Shown: piece after piece, positions 1 through 8,058 of the stretch | Position numbering within the stretch: the stretch's first letter is position 1 | Layout of the letters: each line of letters begins with the position of its first letter | DNA from: an uncultured Bacilli bacterium | Lineage (GTDB): Bacteria; Bacillota_I; Bacilli_A; RF39; UBA660 | Assembly: GCA_934130375.1 (NCBI GenBank) | Contig: CAKOXW010000003.1 | Location: forward strand, 137,063 to 201,062 | Length of the DNA: 64,000 nt | Reading direction: 5' to 3' | The notes under the pieces: generated by a model | What the model saw: only the letters and a program-made list of their open reading frames with translations | The model's database searches: none | What the model was told of the DNA's origin: nothing | Made by a program: the position numbers and the translations under genes

Positions 1-56
1 TAATTGGATTACTTATGATATTTAAACCAGAATGGTTAATGTTCAATTTTAAATAA
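1..56 (+). CDS. 3' end of a truncated gene, probable membrane protein
   Basis: The window opens inside a reading frame that ends at the TAA at 54-56. The visible tail of 17 residues reads IGLLMIFKPEWLMFNFK. It looks like the end of a transmembrane helix followed by a short cytoplasmic tail, as in many permeases. The family cannot be decided from this fragment. The next gene has its own promoter, which overlaps this stop codon. Confidence 0.5.
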   Translation, partial: IGLLMIFKPEWLMFNFK

Positions 57-85
57 TTGAGCATTTTTAAATTTTAGTGTATAAT
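57..85 (+). promoter_or_regulatory. Sigma-A-type promoter for the 54-residue membrane peptide
   Basis: TTGAGC at 57-62 and a perfect TATAAT at 80-85 are separated by 17 bases. The predicted transcript would start near 92, giving a very short leader that contains the AGAGGTGGG ribosome-binding site. Confidence 0.6.
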
Positions 86-107
86 ATAAGTGAAAGAGGT
101 GGGATTT

Positions 108-272
108 GTGAAAAATTTATCTTTAGCACTATTATTTGCTGCAGTTTTAATCGTTAATAGTTCTACTATAGTCGCAACAGGCCCACAATTAAAAGCAGGA
201 CTTGACTCAAGTACTGTTGCAGTAGCACTTATATTTTTAGGTCTTGCAATAATAGCTAGAACTAGTAAGTAA
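108..272 (+). CDS. Small membrane protein of unknown function (54 aa)
   Basis: I do not recognise this protein. I place the start at the GTG at 108, because AGAGGTGGG lies just upstream; a GTG at 90 is in frame but would put that site inside the gene. The product would have 54 residues with two hydrophobic stretches (about residues 5-24 and 37-50) separated by a small polar turn, which suggests two membrane helices. It has its own promoter and ends in a bidirectional terminator shared with the convergent rarA gene, so it is probably monocistronic. Confidence 0.6.
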   Translation: MKNLSLALLFAAVLIVNSSTIVATGPQLKAGLDSSTVAVALIFLGLAIIARTSK

Positions 273-304
273 AAAGAAGGGATTACTTAGTATCTCTTCT
301 TTTT
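271..304. terminator. Bidirectional terminator between the small ORF and rarA
   Basis: A 13-bp stem (271-283 with 292-304, one G-T wobble) has an A-run on the left and a T-run on the right, so it can end transcription from both sides. It overlaps the stop codons of both convergent genes. Confidence 0.75.
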
Positions 305-1494
305 ATATACATTTCTTTTAATAATAATTCATATTTACTTGTTTCTTTTGGAATATAGTACTTTCTATTAATAAGTTCATCTGGTAAATATTGTTGTTTT
401 ACATATGCATCTTTATAATCATGTGGATATTTATAACCAAATGCTTGAGCATTTATATGCTTAGGAACCATATAAGTACCACTATTCTCAATATCATTTA
501 AAACCTTGTTAATTGCTAAGTATGCACTATTAGATTTTGGAGAAAGTGCTAGTTCTATAACAACCTCAGATAAAGGAATTACAAGTTCTGGCATACCAAG
601 TCTTTCACAAGCACTTATTGCAGCTTGTACTTTAGGTCCCATTGATGGGTTAGCAAGACCGATATCTTCATATGTTATTACTGATAATCTTCTATAAATC
701 GAATCAAAATCTGCACTATGAATTAATCTCCCTAAATAATATAGACTAGCGTCAACATCACTACCTCTAATACTTTTTTGAAAAGCACTTAAAAGGTCAT
801 AATGACTATCTCCATTTTTATCCCCTGAATAACAAGGTTTATTATTTATTTGTTTTACTGCATCAATAGTTACTTCTTTATTACTAGTTGTATAGTAAGA
901 TACTTCTAATAAATTATATGCATATCTTAAATCACCATTAGATAAATTCACTATATAATCTATTGTTGAATCATCAATCTTAATACCATCTAAGTATTCA
1001 CTTTTTATGGCTCTTTCTATTCCTAACTTTATATCATCATTAGATAGTGGTTTTAATTCAAATATTTGGCATCTACTTCTAATTGCTGGGTTAATACTAT
1101 GATATGGATTAGATGTAGTCATACCAATAACTGTTATTAAACCATTTTCTAAGTATGGAAGTAGTAAATCTTGCTTATCTTTATTTAATCTATGTATCTC
1201 ATCCATTACAAGTACGATACCATTATACATTTTTGCTTCTGCTACAACTGTATCAAAATCTTTTTTATTATTTACAGTTGCATTTAAATATCTAACTTTG
1301 CAATCAAGTGATGATGTTAGGGCATAAGCAATACTTGTTTTGCCAATACCTGGTTTTCCATAAAGTATCATAGAAAATAATTTCTTATTTTTAACCATAT
1401 TATATAAAATTTTGTCTTTAGATACCAAATGACTTTGACCAATTACATCTTCTAATTTAGTTGGTTTTAATTTATTTGCTAAAGGTTCATTCAT
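283..1494 (-). CDS. rarA: Replication-associated recombination protein A (RarA/MgsA-type AAA+ ATPase)
   Basis: RarA-family ATPases load at stalled replication forks and interact with SSB and the polymerase. This 403-residue product has the usual family length. Near the N-terminus it has the family sequence around EDVIGQSHLV, then a Walker A loop GKPGIGKTS, a Walker B VMDEIHRLNK, a sensor-1 region (GMTTSNPYHSINPAIRSR) with an arginine-finger-type Arg, and the C-terminal MgsA/RarA part with EDIGLANP. The Walker A loop ends in GKTS rather than the commoner GKTT. The start is the ATG at 1494, preceded by AGGTGA. The gene is divergent from the Xer recombinase gene, with both promoters in the 60-bp gap. 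Confidence 0.93.
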   Translation of the reverse strand: MNEPLANKLKPTKLEDVIGQSHLVSKDKILYNMVKNKKLFSMILYGKPGIGKTSIAYALTSSLDCKVRYLNATVNNKKDFDTVVAEAKMYNGIVLVMDEIHRLNKDKQDLLLPYLENGLITVIGMTTSNPYHSINPAIRSRCQIFELKPLSNDDIKLGIERAIKSEYLDGIKIDDSTIDYIVNLSNGDLRYAYNLLEVSYYTTSNKEVTIDAVKQINNKPCYSGDKNGDSHYDLLSAFQKSIRGSDVDASLYYLGRLIHSADFDSIYRRLSVITYEDIGLANPSMGPKVQAAISACERLGMPELVIPLSEVVIELALSPKSNSAYLAINKVLNDIENSGTYMVPKHINAQAFGYKYPHDYKDAYVKQQYLPDELINRKYYIPKETSKYELLLKEMYIKRRDTK

Positions 1495-1553
1495 TTTTAA
1501 TCACCTAAGGTTATTTTATCATATTTATGGTATAATTTAAATGGTGATGCACT

Positions 1554-2423
1554 ATGATTAATGAAATTAATGAATATTTAGAGTACTTAAAAATAGAAAA
1601 AAAATTATCTGACAATACCATTCTTGCGTATCAAAATGACTTAAAATACTATTTAAAGTATATTAAGAAGGACAAGGTAAGAAAAGTTAGTAAGAAAGAT
1701 GTAATTAGAGTAATAGAAGAACTTAAGAAAAATAATTTAGACAGTAAATCTATTAATCATGCGATTGGAACTTATAAAAGTATGCATACTTATTTTTCTA
1801 TCGCACATAATATTCCAAATACTATTGAAAATATTAAAAGACTTAAAACTAAAAAAAGTTTACCTAAAGTTTTAACAATAGAAGAAGTTGATAAATTACT
1901 TAATATTGATTGTAAAACAAATTATGATTATAGAAATAAGGCAATGCTTGAATTATTATATTCTTCTGGACTTAGAATATCAGAACTATTAAATTTAACT
2001 TTAAATGATATAGATTTTACTAATGATATTGTTAGAGTATATGGTAAGGGTTCAAAAGAGAGAATTGTGCCACTAGGTGATTATGCAATAAGTGCTTTAA
2101 AAAAATATATTTTTGAATATAGAAATTCATTAATTAAATATCCAACTGATATATTGTTTTTAAATAATCATGGTAATATTATGAGTAGAAGTGGTTTTTT
2201 TAAAATAATTAATAGAATTGCTTTAGAAAATGGTATAGAAAAAGAAATATCACCACATGTTTTAAGACATTCTTTCGCAACTCATTTACTTGAAGGTGGT
2301 GCGGATTTAAGAAGTATACAAGAACTTTTAGGACATGAAAATATGTCAACAACTAGTATTTATACTCATCTTAGAAGCGATTTATTAAAGAAAAGTTATG
2401 ATGAATATCATCCGAGAAGTTAA
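1554..2423 (+). CDS. xerD: Tyrosine recombinase of the XerC/XerD family
   Basis: This is a site-specific recombinase of the kind that resolves chromosome dimers at dif during division. The 289-residue length matches XerD. The N-terminal SAM-like DNA-binding domain spans about residues 1-100. The catalytic domain shows the Arg of SGLRISELL (R141), the Lys loop KGSKERIVP, the HVLRHSFATH box (H-x-x-R), LLGHEN with the second His, and the nucleophile Tyr of SIYTHL (Y270). All catalytic positions are present. XerC and XerD cannot be separated with certainty by eye; the symbol is a best guess. The start is the ATG at 1554 after GGTGATG. Confidence 0.88.
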   Translation: MINEINEYLEYLKIEKKLSDNTILAYQNDLKYYLKYIKKDKVRKVSKKDVIRVIEELKKNNLDSKSINHAIGTYKSMHTYFSIAHNIPNTIENIKRLKTKKSLPKVLTIEEVDKLLNIDCKTNYDYRNKAMLELLYSSGLRISELLNLTLNDIDFTNDIVRVYGKGSKERIVPLGDYAISALKKYIFEYRNSLIKYPTDILFLNNHGNIMSRSGFFKIINRIALENGIEKEISPHVLRHSFATHLLEGGADLRSIQELLGHENMSTTSIYTHLRSDLLKKSYDEYHPRS

Positions 2424-2441
2424 AATGATATATCCACAAAT

Positions 2442-2469
2442 TTGACAAAATACAGAAATTGTGTATAAT
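2442..2469 (+). promoter_or_regulatory. Consensus sigma-A promoter of the first Cys-His-Asp family gene
   Basis: TTGACA at 2442-2447 and TATAAT at 2464-2469 are 16 bases apart. Both hexamers are perfect. The promoter lies within the ORF-extension region, which supports the downstream ATG at 2494 as the real start. Confidence 0.85.
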
Positions 2470-2493
2470 ATCAATCAAATTATGGGGGTACAT

Positions 2494-3285
2494 ATGTTTA
2501 AAAATGAAAAATATTTAAAAGGATATGATATAAATAGTGACTTTTTGATGGAATTATTTATAGAAAGTAATAGGAGTGCTAGAAACGAAAGTATTTATAA
2601 TAACTCTGCTTTATATGAAGAATATATAAGGTTTGTAAAAAAAGTAGTAGTTTTAATGAAAGAATTAGGTATTACTTCTTCTCTTGATTATGCTTTTACC
2701 TTAGAATTCTTAATTTATAGAGGAATATTATCGACTGAACCTTTTAGTTACAAAAGAAAAATAGATGATATTTTAGGAATAGAGGGCGCAAGTATCATCC
2801 TTGGTGGTGGTGAGTGCAGAAACTTTGCTAAATTTTATGACTATGTTTTTCATAATGCAGGTTTAAGTATAGCAGATTATCATTGCAATGATTATAAAAA
2901 TGCTTATCTTAGAGATATTATGCCAGCAAATCATATGATTAATATAATTAATCACAATGATACTAGATATGGATTTGATGCTTATAATCATAGAGTATAT
3001 AGATTTTTAAATGCACTTGAGTTAGAGGACATTGAATCAAGACAAAGATTACTTTTTAAATTTCATTCACAAATAAAATATAATGGTGATTATAATTCTG
3101 TAATTAGACTTCTTGATATGTGTTCAAAATCTGCTATTAGTGAAGATACAATAACTAAAGAAGAGTTAATAAGTATTAGAAATAGAATTAATGAATTGTT
3201 AGATAATAACAAAGAAGTATTAAATGATTTTTGCTCTGATACTAAGAATGACAAGGAAAATATAAAAAGGTTAATGTTACGTTAA
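2494..3285 (+). CDS. Transglutaminase-like Cys-His-Asp protein, paralogue 1 (263 aa)
   Basis: This is the most divergent member of a five-gene family in the window. An alpha-helical N-terminal half (about 95 residues) is followed by GGGECRNFAKF with candidate nucleophile C108, then ANHMINII with H147, then YGFDAYN with D162. The order Cys-His-Asp and the 15-residue His-Asp spacing match the transglutaminase-like domain in the giant protein of this window, so a papain/transglutaminase fold is likely. The substrate is unknown. There is no signal peptide, so it is probably cytoplasmic. The start is the ATG at 2494 after GGGGG; a GTG at 2461 lies inside the promoter. It is separated from the other four paralogues by yigZ and rnhB. 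Confidence 0.7.
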   Translation: MFKNEKYLKGYDINSDFLMELFIESNRSARNESIYNNSALYEEYIRFVKKVVVLMKELGITSSLDYAFTLEFLIYRGILSTEPFSYKRKIDDILGIEGASIILGGGECRNFAKFYDYVFHNAGLSIADYHCNDYKNAYLRDIMPANHMINIINHNDTRYGFDAYNHRVYRFLNALELEDIESRQRLLFKFHSQIKYNGDYNSVIRLLDMCSKSAISEDTITKEELISIRNRINELLDNNKEVLNDFCSDTKNDKENIKRLMLR

Positions 3286-3292
3286 CCTTTTT
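3264..3292. terminator. Bidirectional terminator at the overlap of two convergent genes
   Basis: A perfect 11-bp stem, AAAAAGGTTAA at 3264-3274 with its complement at 3282-3292 and a 7-base loop, carries an A-run and a T-run. It spans the stop codons of paralogue 1 and of yigZ, whose ends overlap by 9 bp. Confidence 0.85.
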
Positions 3293-3858
3293 ATTATGCA
3301 TTCATTTATAATTTTATAGTCTATATTCATATTATCTAATATATCAAGTATATTTTTATCTACTTTAGTATTGTATATTACATTATTACCAAATTCTTTA
3401 CTTAATATTTCACTATTTTCAAGTATTCTATCAATTACATTAACCTTATCATAGTAGGTATAAATATATATATTATAACCATTAATAAGTTCTACTTTAG
3501 TACTTTTTGCAAGTGCTTCTATACATGAATTTGAATATGCTCTTGTTAAACCTCCACATCCTAGTTTTATACCACCAAAATATCTTGTAACAATACATAA
3601 AACATGGTTTAAATTATTTTTTTCAAGACAATTTAGAATAGGCATACCTGCTGTATTAGAGGGTTCTTTGTCATCTGAAAATCTTTTAATATTACCAATA
3701 ATGTATGCATAGCAGTAATGAGTAGCGTTTTTATATTTTTCTTTAACCAAATTCATATATTTAGTAATATCTTGTTCATTTTCTATGTAGAACAAGGATG
3801 TAATGAATTTAGATTTTTCAATTGTTATAGTATTTTCTATATTTAATACAGAATACAT
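3277..3858 (-). CDS. yigZ: YigZ/IMPACT (UPF0029) family protein
   Basis: The IMPACT/YigZ family is widespread. Its eukaryotic members regulate the Gcn2 pathway, and the bacterial role is poorly defined. This 193-residue protein shows the family hallmarks: KSKFI near the N-terminus, a conserved ATHYCYAY segment, the DDKEPSNTAGMPIL loop, and VTRYFGGIKLGCGGLTRAYS. The C-terminal about 65 residues form the usual small ferredoxin-like domain. I use the ATG at 3858 because GGTGAT sits four bases upstream. The ATG at 3870, which would add MVIF, has no such site. The 3' end overlaps paralogue 1 convergently. Confidence 0.88.
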   Translation of the reverse strand: MYSVLNIENTITIEKSKFITSLFYIENEQDITKYMNLVKEKYKNATHYCYAYIIGNIKRFSDDKEPSNTAGMPILNCLEKNNLNHVLCIVTRYFGGIKLGCGGLTRAYSNSCIEALAKSTKVELINGYNIYIYTYYDKVNVIDRILENSEILSKEFGNNVIYNTKVDKNILDILDNMNIDYKIINECIIKRLT

Positions 3859-3915
3859 AAATATCACCATTTAAATTATATCATATTTGTAGTATAATTC
3901 TAGTGGGTGACTATT

Positions 3916-4521
3916 ATGTATCAATATGAAGAAGAATTGTATGAGAATGGTATTAATTTTATTGCAGGTGTTGATGAGGTTGGTAGAGGGCCTTTAAATG
4001 GACCAGTTGTAAGTGCTTGTGTTGTATTACCTAAGGGATATCATAAGGATGGAATAATAGATTCTAAGAAATTGAGTGAGAAAAAAAGAAATGAATTATT
4101 TGATATAATTAAGAGAGATGCATTAGGAATTGGTGTAGGTATTGTTTATGCTGATGAAATAGATGAACTAAATATTTATGAAGCAACAAAAAAATCTATG
4201 AAACTTGCAATTAATAATTGTAATAGTAAGATAGAGCATGTTCTAATAGACGCGATGAAATTAGATCTTGATATACCAAGTACAAGTATTATAAAGGGTG
4301 ATGCGAAAAGTATTTCTATTGCTGCCGCATCAATTATTGCAAAAGTAACAAGAGATACAATGATGTATGAACTTGATAAGAAGTATCCAATGTATGGATA
4401 TAAAAATCATAAGGGGTACCCAACAAAAAAACATATTGAAGCAATTAATAAGTATGGACTTATTGAAGGTTATAGAAAAACTTATGGACCAGTAAAAGAT
4501 TACTTAGAGAAGAACAAGTAG
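3916..4521 (+). CDS. rnhB: Ribonuclease HII
   Basis: RNase HII cuts RNA-DNA hybrids and removes misincorporated ribonucleotides. The 201-residue product has the type 2 signature GVDEVGRGPLNGPVV with the first two catalytic acidic residues (Asp and Glu of DEVGRG), a third Asp in VLIDAMKL, the AAASIIAKVTRD stretch, and MYGYKNHKGYPTKKH near the C-terminus. The start is the ATG at 3916 behind GGGTGA; an in-frame GTG at 3907 lies inside that site. A TATAAT at 3893-3898 supplies a likely promoter. It sits between members of the Cys-His-Asp family without an obvious functional link. Confidence 0.95.
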   Translation: MYQYEEELYENGINFIAGVDEVGRGPLNGPVVSACVVLPKGYHKDGIIDSKKLSEKKRNELFDIIKRDALGIGVGIVYADEIDELNIYEATKKSMKLAINNCNSKIEHVLIDAMKLDLDIPSTSIIKGDAKSISIAAASIIAKVTRDTMMYELDKKYPMYGYKNHKGYPTKKHIEAINKYGLIEGYRKTYGPVKDYLEKNK

Positions 4522-4530
4522 TCTTTTAAT

Positions 4531-4558
4531 TTGACAAAAATTTAAAAATATGTATAAT
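4531..4558 (+). promoter_or_regulatory. Consensus sigma-A promoter of the four-gene Cys-His-Asp operon
   Basis: TTGACA at 4531-4536 and TATAAT at 4553-4558 are separated by 16 bases. It resembles the promoter at 2442 (same spacing, same GTATAAT context), so the divergent paralogue and the operon may be expressed alike. Confidence 0.85.
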
Positions 4559-4582
4559 AAGTGCCTAAAAGAGGGGATTTTT

Positions 4583-5374
4583 ATGACTGATTTAGAAAGA
4601 GAAAAATATACTGAATTTTTTAATACTTGTTGTGTTTTTTGCAAAATAAAAATAAAAGAAGAAGAAGAGAAGAAAAAAGATTTATATGCTGATTATCATA
4701 AGTTTATAGAAATATGTGCTAAGTTGGTAAATGAACTTGAAATACCATATAACAGTATAAGTGCTAGTTATGTAATTGCGCTTTTAATAAAAGATGGGTA
4801 CTTTTCAGTAGATAATAATTTAAAATTTGATAATGTAAAAGATGGAGTTTGGGAAAAATTGGGTTTTTATGTTGTTGGTGGTATTGGTTGTTGCAGGCAT
4901 ATTGCTGATTTTGCAAATGATATATATAGTGAATTAGGTATAAATTCAATTCCTTTTTCTTGTTACGCTGGAAATGATATACCAAAAAGTATCTTAGATG
5001 ATAATGCTAATCATCTTGCAAATTTAATTTATTATGAAGGTATGCCATATATTTATGATTTGCAAAATTATAGTATTCTTAGATTTATAAGTGATAAAAC
5101 AGCCTATAATAAAAATTTAGATATTAAATATTATACGTTTGTGCCTAATTACATGGGAATTAATTATGATGTTGATGCTTCATTAGTTGATAAGTTAATG
5201 CATGATTTTTATAACGCTAGTAAAAAAAGTGGAATTAAGGAAAAAGAATTATGGGAAATAGAACGTAAAACTTTTGATAACTTTTTTAAAAATCTAGATT
5301 TAATTTCAGATTTTTCTATGGATACTAAAGTATTAAAAAAAGAGATTTCTAGTAGAATTAATATTATAAAATAA
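4583..5374 (+). CDS. Transglutaminase-like Cys-His-Asp protein, paralogue 2 (263 aa)
   Basis: This is the first gene of a tandem run of four paralogues. An N-terminal helical region of about 90 residues contains the family phrase SISASYVIALLIKDGYFS. It is followed by GGIGCCRHIADFANDIY with C103-C104, NHLANLIYYEG with H144, and PYIYDLQN with D159. The triad positions C104, H144 and D159 align with paralogue 1. The nucleophile is followed by Arg-His in this subgroup, unlike classical transglutaminases. There is no signal peptide or membrane helix. The start is the ATG at 4583 behind GAGGGG; an ATG at 4550 overlaps the promoter. Function unknown; a peptidase, amidase or transferase would fit the fold. 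Confidence 0.72.
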   Translation: MTDLEREKYTEFFNTCCVFCKIKIKEEEEKKKDLYADYHKFIEICAKLVNELEIPYNSISASYVIALLIKDGYFSVDNNLKFDNVKDGVWEKLGFYVVGGIGCCRHIADFANDIYSELGINSIPFSCYAGNDIPKSILDDNANHLANLIYYEGMPYIYDLQNYSILRFISDKTAYNKNLDIKYYTFVPNYMGINYDVDASLVDKLMHDFYNASKKSGIKEKELWEIERKTFDNFFKNLDLISDFSMDTKVLKKEISSRINIIK

Positions 5375-5386
5375 GGGGGGATTGTT

Positions 5387-6178
5387 ATGACAAGAGAAGA
5401 AATAGATTGGTTAAATTCATCTTATAAGAAAAATACTTCTATTAGCAGTAATTTATGGAAGCAAGATAGAGATGTTTTTCTTAAAGATAATAAAATGACT
5501 TATTACGATTATCAAGAATTTGCTTATTATGCTTCAGTCTTAGTTGATAAATTAAGTGATGGTAGTTCAATTAGCAAGGCAAATATAATATCAAAATTAT
5601 TATCAGATGGTACTTTTTCAGTTGAAAATAATTTTAAATTTGATACTGTAGCAGGTAATTGTACTATGAAACTTGGTATTGCAATTATAAATGGTAATGG
5701 TTGTTGTAGACATATTGCGGATTTTACTAATGATGTTTTAGCTATGTCAAATGAACAAACTTATCTATATCCATGTATGATAAATGGCAAAGTTTCAGAT
5801 GTATCTTTTTTAGATTCCGGTGACCATATTGCTAATGTAATTTATTACGAAGGAATACCTTATGTATATGATGAGTGGAGTAATTCATTATTAAGATTTA
5901 TAAGTGATAGAATTGCATTTTTGCCAGGCTCAAATTCATATATGAATTTTATTCCTTATATCTTATCAACTTATTATGGATTTTCTAATGAAGAAATAAT
6001 AAAAATGATTACTGATTTTGAAAATGCATCAAAAACAAGACAAATATCTGCAATGGAATTTGTAAGAATTAATAATGAATCTAATAAAAGCATTGATAGA
6101 AATAGTGATATAATTCATAATTTTAAAACAAAGACTAAAAGTTTAAAGAAATCTATTTCTGAGGGTTATAAGAAATAA
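5387..6178 (+). CDS. Transglutaminase-like Cys-His-Asp protein, paralogue 3 (263 aa)
   Basis: Second gene of the tandem run, 12 bp after paralogue 2, with the ribosome-binding site GGGGGG before the ATG at 5387. It keeps the same architecture: helical N-terminus, the phrase IISKLLSDGTFSVENNFKF, the nucleophile loop NGCCRHIADF with C107, DHIANVIYYEG with H147, and PYVYDEW with D162. The C-terminal segment ends in KTKTKSLKKSIS, which matches the DTKVLKKEIS-type tail of its neighbours and marks a common C-terminal helix. The triad is intact. I see no transport signal. The shared transcript suggests joint expression with paralogues 2, 4 and 5. Confidence 0.72.
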   Translation: MTREEIDWLNSSYKKNTSISSNLWKQDRDVFLKDNKMTYYDYQEFAYYASVLVDKLSDGSSISKANIISKLLSDGTFSVENNFKFDTVAGNCTMKLGIAIINGNGCCRHIADFTNDVLAMSNEQTYLYPCMINGKVSDVSFLDSGDHIANVIYYEGIPYVYDEWSNSLLRFISDRIAFLPGSNSYMNFIPYILSTYYGFSNEEIIKMITDFENASKTRQISAMEFVRINNESNKSIDRNSDIIHNFKTKTKSLKKSISEGYKK

Positions 6179-6182
6179 AATT

Positions 6183-6938
6183 ATGAGTGACGAGGAATTA
6201 TTAAAAGTTATATCTAGTAGAGAGTTTTGGAAAAATTATAAAAATAATGAACAAAATAATAATTTAGATTTATATATTAATTATTACAAACTTATTGAAG
6301 AAGCAGGCAAATTAGTTAAAGATTTAAGTTTAAAAAACAATGAAATAAGTATTTGTTATGCAATTTCTATGTTGCTTAAATTAGGAGTTTTTTCAGAGAG
6401 TAGTAGTTTTGAATATGAAAAGGTAACTCTAGATAAATATAAATTTGGTATGCGTATTGCGTCTGGGAGTGCGTGTTGTAGGCATATTGCAGACTTTACC
6501 TATGATTTATTAACTAATTTGGAAATAGAATCATTACCTTATCCTTGTAGTACCAGTAAAAAGAATGGATATGTTTCATATTCTAAGATTGGAGACCATG
6601 TTGCTAATTTAATACAATATAATAATGCATACTATGTTTATAATATGTATTATGATGATTTGTTATCATTTATATATCCCGGGGTAGCACGTAGTAATAT
6701 GTCAAATATATATCTAAATTTTAGACCTTATATGCTTATGACATATTATGAAATTGATAGTGATACTATTGCTAATTTAATACCAAGTTTACAAGGAAGA
6801 CAAATACAAACTCGTGAATTTTTAGAAATTCAAAATGAAACTTTAGATTTATTAATGTTGAATGCTGGATTGATAAAAGATTTTAATAGTGATACTAGAA
6901 GTCTAAGAAAGAAAATTGGTGGTAAGTATTATGAATGA
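6183..6938 (+). CDS. Transglutaminase-like family protein, paralogue 4, with Asn in place of the triad Asp (251 aa)
   Basis: Third gene of the tandem run, starting 5 bp after paralogue 3. Only a weak ribosome-binding site is visible, so translation may be coupled. It has the nucleophile loop SACCRHIADF (C99) and DHVANLIQYNN (H139). At the position 15 residues after the His, where its relatives have PYxYD, it reads YYVYN, so the third triad residue is Asn. Papain-type enzymes use Asn there, so activity may be retained, but altered or lost activity is equally possible. It is the shortest paralogue. The gene end overlaps paralogue 5 by 8 bp. Confidence 0.7.
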   Translation: MSDEELLKVISSREFWKNYKNNEQNNNLDLYINYYKLIEEAGKLVKDLSLKNNEISICYAISMLLKLGVFSESSSFEYEKVTLDKYKFGMRIASGSACCRHIADFTYDLLTNLEIESLPYPCSTSKKNGYVSYSKIGDHVANLIQYNNAYYVYNMYYDDLLSFIYPGVARSNMSNIYLNFRPYMLMTYYEIDSDTIANLIPSLQGRQIQTREFLEIQNETLDLLMLNAGLIKDFNSDTRSLRKKIGGKYYE

Positions 6939-7716
6939 AGAAGAACTAGTAGAATACAAAGGCTTTTTAGATGATGTATATAAAAATGTAAGCCCAAAAT
7001 TACTTGCTAATAAATCCGAATTATTTAAAGATTATTATAGATTTGTAAAGAAGTGTTCAAAGCTAGTAAAAGAAGTGGCAATAGAAAACAATCCGCTTAG
7101 TTATGGATTTGCAATGTCTGCACTTCTTGCGGATGGTTGTTTTTCAGATAGTACTTTTTTTAAGTATGATGATAAAGATGATGATGATCTTTGCAAATCA
7201 GGTCTTACTGTTTTAACTGGAACTGGTTGCTGTAGACATGTTGCTGATTTTCTTTCTGATATTTATTATGAATTAGAAGTAAATTCGATACTATTTTCAT
7301 GTGTTAGGTGCAAAAAACCAGTTAATGATAATTTGTTAGGTAAAGGGAATCATTTAGCAAACTTAATCTTTTATGAAGGAATTCCTTATATTTATGATGG
7401 ACTTGATTATAGTATATTTAAATTTATCGATACTAAAAATGCACAAGTTATGAATAATAAACTTAATAGAAGATATATATCCTTTAGACCACGTTATCTA
7501 GCAATGTTTTATGGTGTTAGTGAAGAAGTTATTAATCAATTAATTAGTGATTTTTATGATGCTAGTTGCAAAAGTGGTATAAGTAAAAATGAATTAAGAG
7601 AAATAGAGTTTGAAACACTTACTCATATAAAAGAAGATACAATTAAAGAATTTAGAGAAAACACAAAGATATTAAAGAAAAAGATATCTAACGGAATGTT
7701 ATATCATCATTCTTAA
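6931..7716 (+). CDS. Transglutaminase-like Cys-His-Asp protein, paralogue 5 (261 aa)
   Basis: Last gene of the tandem run. The start is the ATG at 6931, behind GGTGG and inside the end of paralogue 4, so the two are probably translationally coupled. It shows SALLADGCFSDSTFFKYDD in the helical half, then GTGCCRHVADFLSDIYYEL with C101, NHLANLIFYEG with H141, and PYIYDG with D156; the triad is complete. It is closest to paralogue 2 by eye, sharing the DFYDAS/DFYNAS and SGI..NELREIE segments near the C-terminus. Its 3' end overlaps the convergent membrane-protein gene by 29 bp. Confidence 0.72.
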   Translation: MNEEELVEYKGFLDDVYKNVSPKLLANKSELFKDYYRFVKKCSKLVKEVAIENNPLSYGFAMSALLADGCFSDSTFFKYDDKDDDDLCKSGLTVLTGTGCCRHVADFLSDIYYELEVNSILFSCVRCKKPVNDNLLGKGNHLANLIFYEGIPYIYDGLDYSIFKFIDTKNAQVMNNKLNRRYISFRPRYLAMFYGVSEEVINQLISDFYDASCKSGISKNELREIEFETLTHIKEDTIKEFRENTKILKKKISNGMLYHHS

Positions 7717-7987
7717 TAGTTAATCTTGTAAAGGCTGCTAAAAGCACTAAAATGGAAGCAATTACTTGTTTAATTTGACTTTCATTTTTTTCTTTACTTA
7801 AACCAACAAATGCATTAATAACGAAATATAAGGCAACTAGAAAAAGTAAAGATCTACCAAGTCTTACTAATGTGTTTTTATCATCATTACTTATGTCTTT
7901 TTTATTAGTTGTATATATATAAATTGCTTCAACAATGATGGTAATTATGTATGCAATTGTATTCAGTTTATCTTCCAAATCGTTCAT
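7688..7987 (-). CDS. Small three-helix membrane protein (99 aa), unknown function
   Basis: I do not recognise this family. Three hydrophobic segments are visible: about residues 10-27, 45-64 and 74-90. The short charged loops between them include NKKDISNDDKNT. The start is the ATG at 7987 behind AGGAGAG. The gene faces the Cys-His-Asp operon and overlaps its last member by 29 bp, so read-through of either transcript would produce antisense RNA to the other. No terminator hairpin is evident between them. Confidence 0.6.
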   Translation of the reverse strand: MNDLEDKLNTIAYIITIIVEAIYIYTTNKKDISNDDKNTLVRLGRSLLFLVALYFVINAFVGLSKEKNESQIKQVIASILVLLAAFTRLTIKNDDITFR

Positions 7988-8002
7988 AACTCTCCTAAAA
8001 AC

Positions 8003-8030
8003 TTGACAAATGTATAAAAATGTGTATAAT
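8003..8030 (+). promoter_or_regulatory. Consensus sigma-A promoter of the zinc-ribbon membrane protein gene
   Basis: TTGACA at 8003-8008 and TATAAT at 8025-8030 are separated by 16 bases, the same spacing and GTATAAT context as at 2442 and 4531. Confidence 0.85.
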
Positions 8031-8058
8031 ACTTATTCGAAAAGAGGGGGAATATGTT

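Noticed and set aside
1554..2423. Phage or ICE integrase marking an integrated element
   Set aside because: Length and motifs match chromosomal XerD; no attachment-site repeat or element genes next to it.
4764..4985. Minus-strand frame of 73 codons in paralogue 2
   Set aside because: His/Gln/Leu-rich shadow with no ribosome-binding site; the plus-strand gene is clear.
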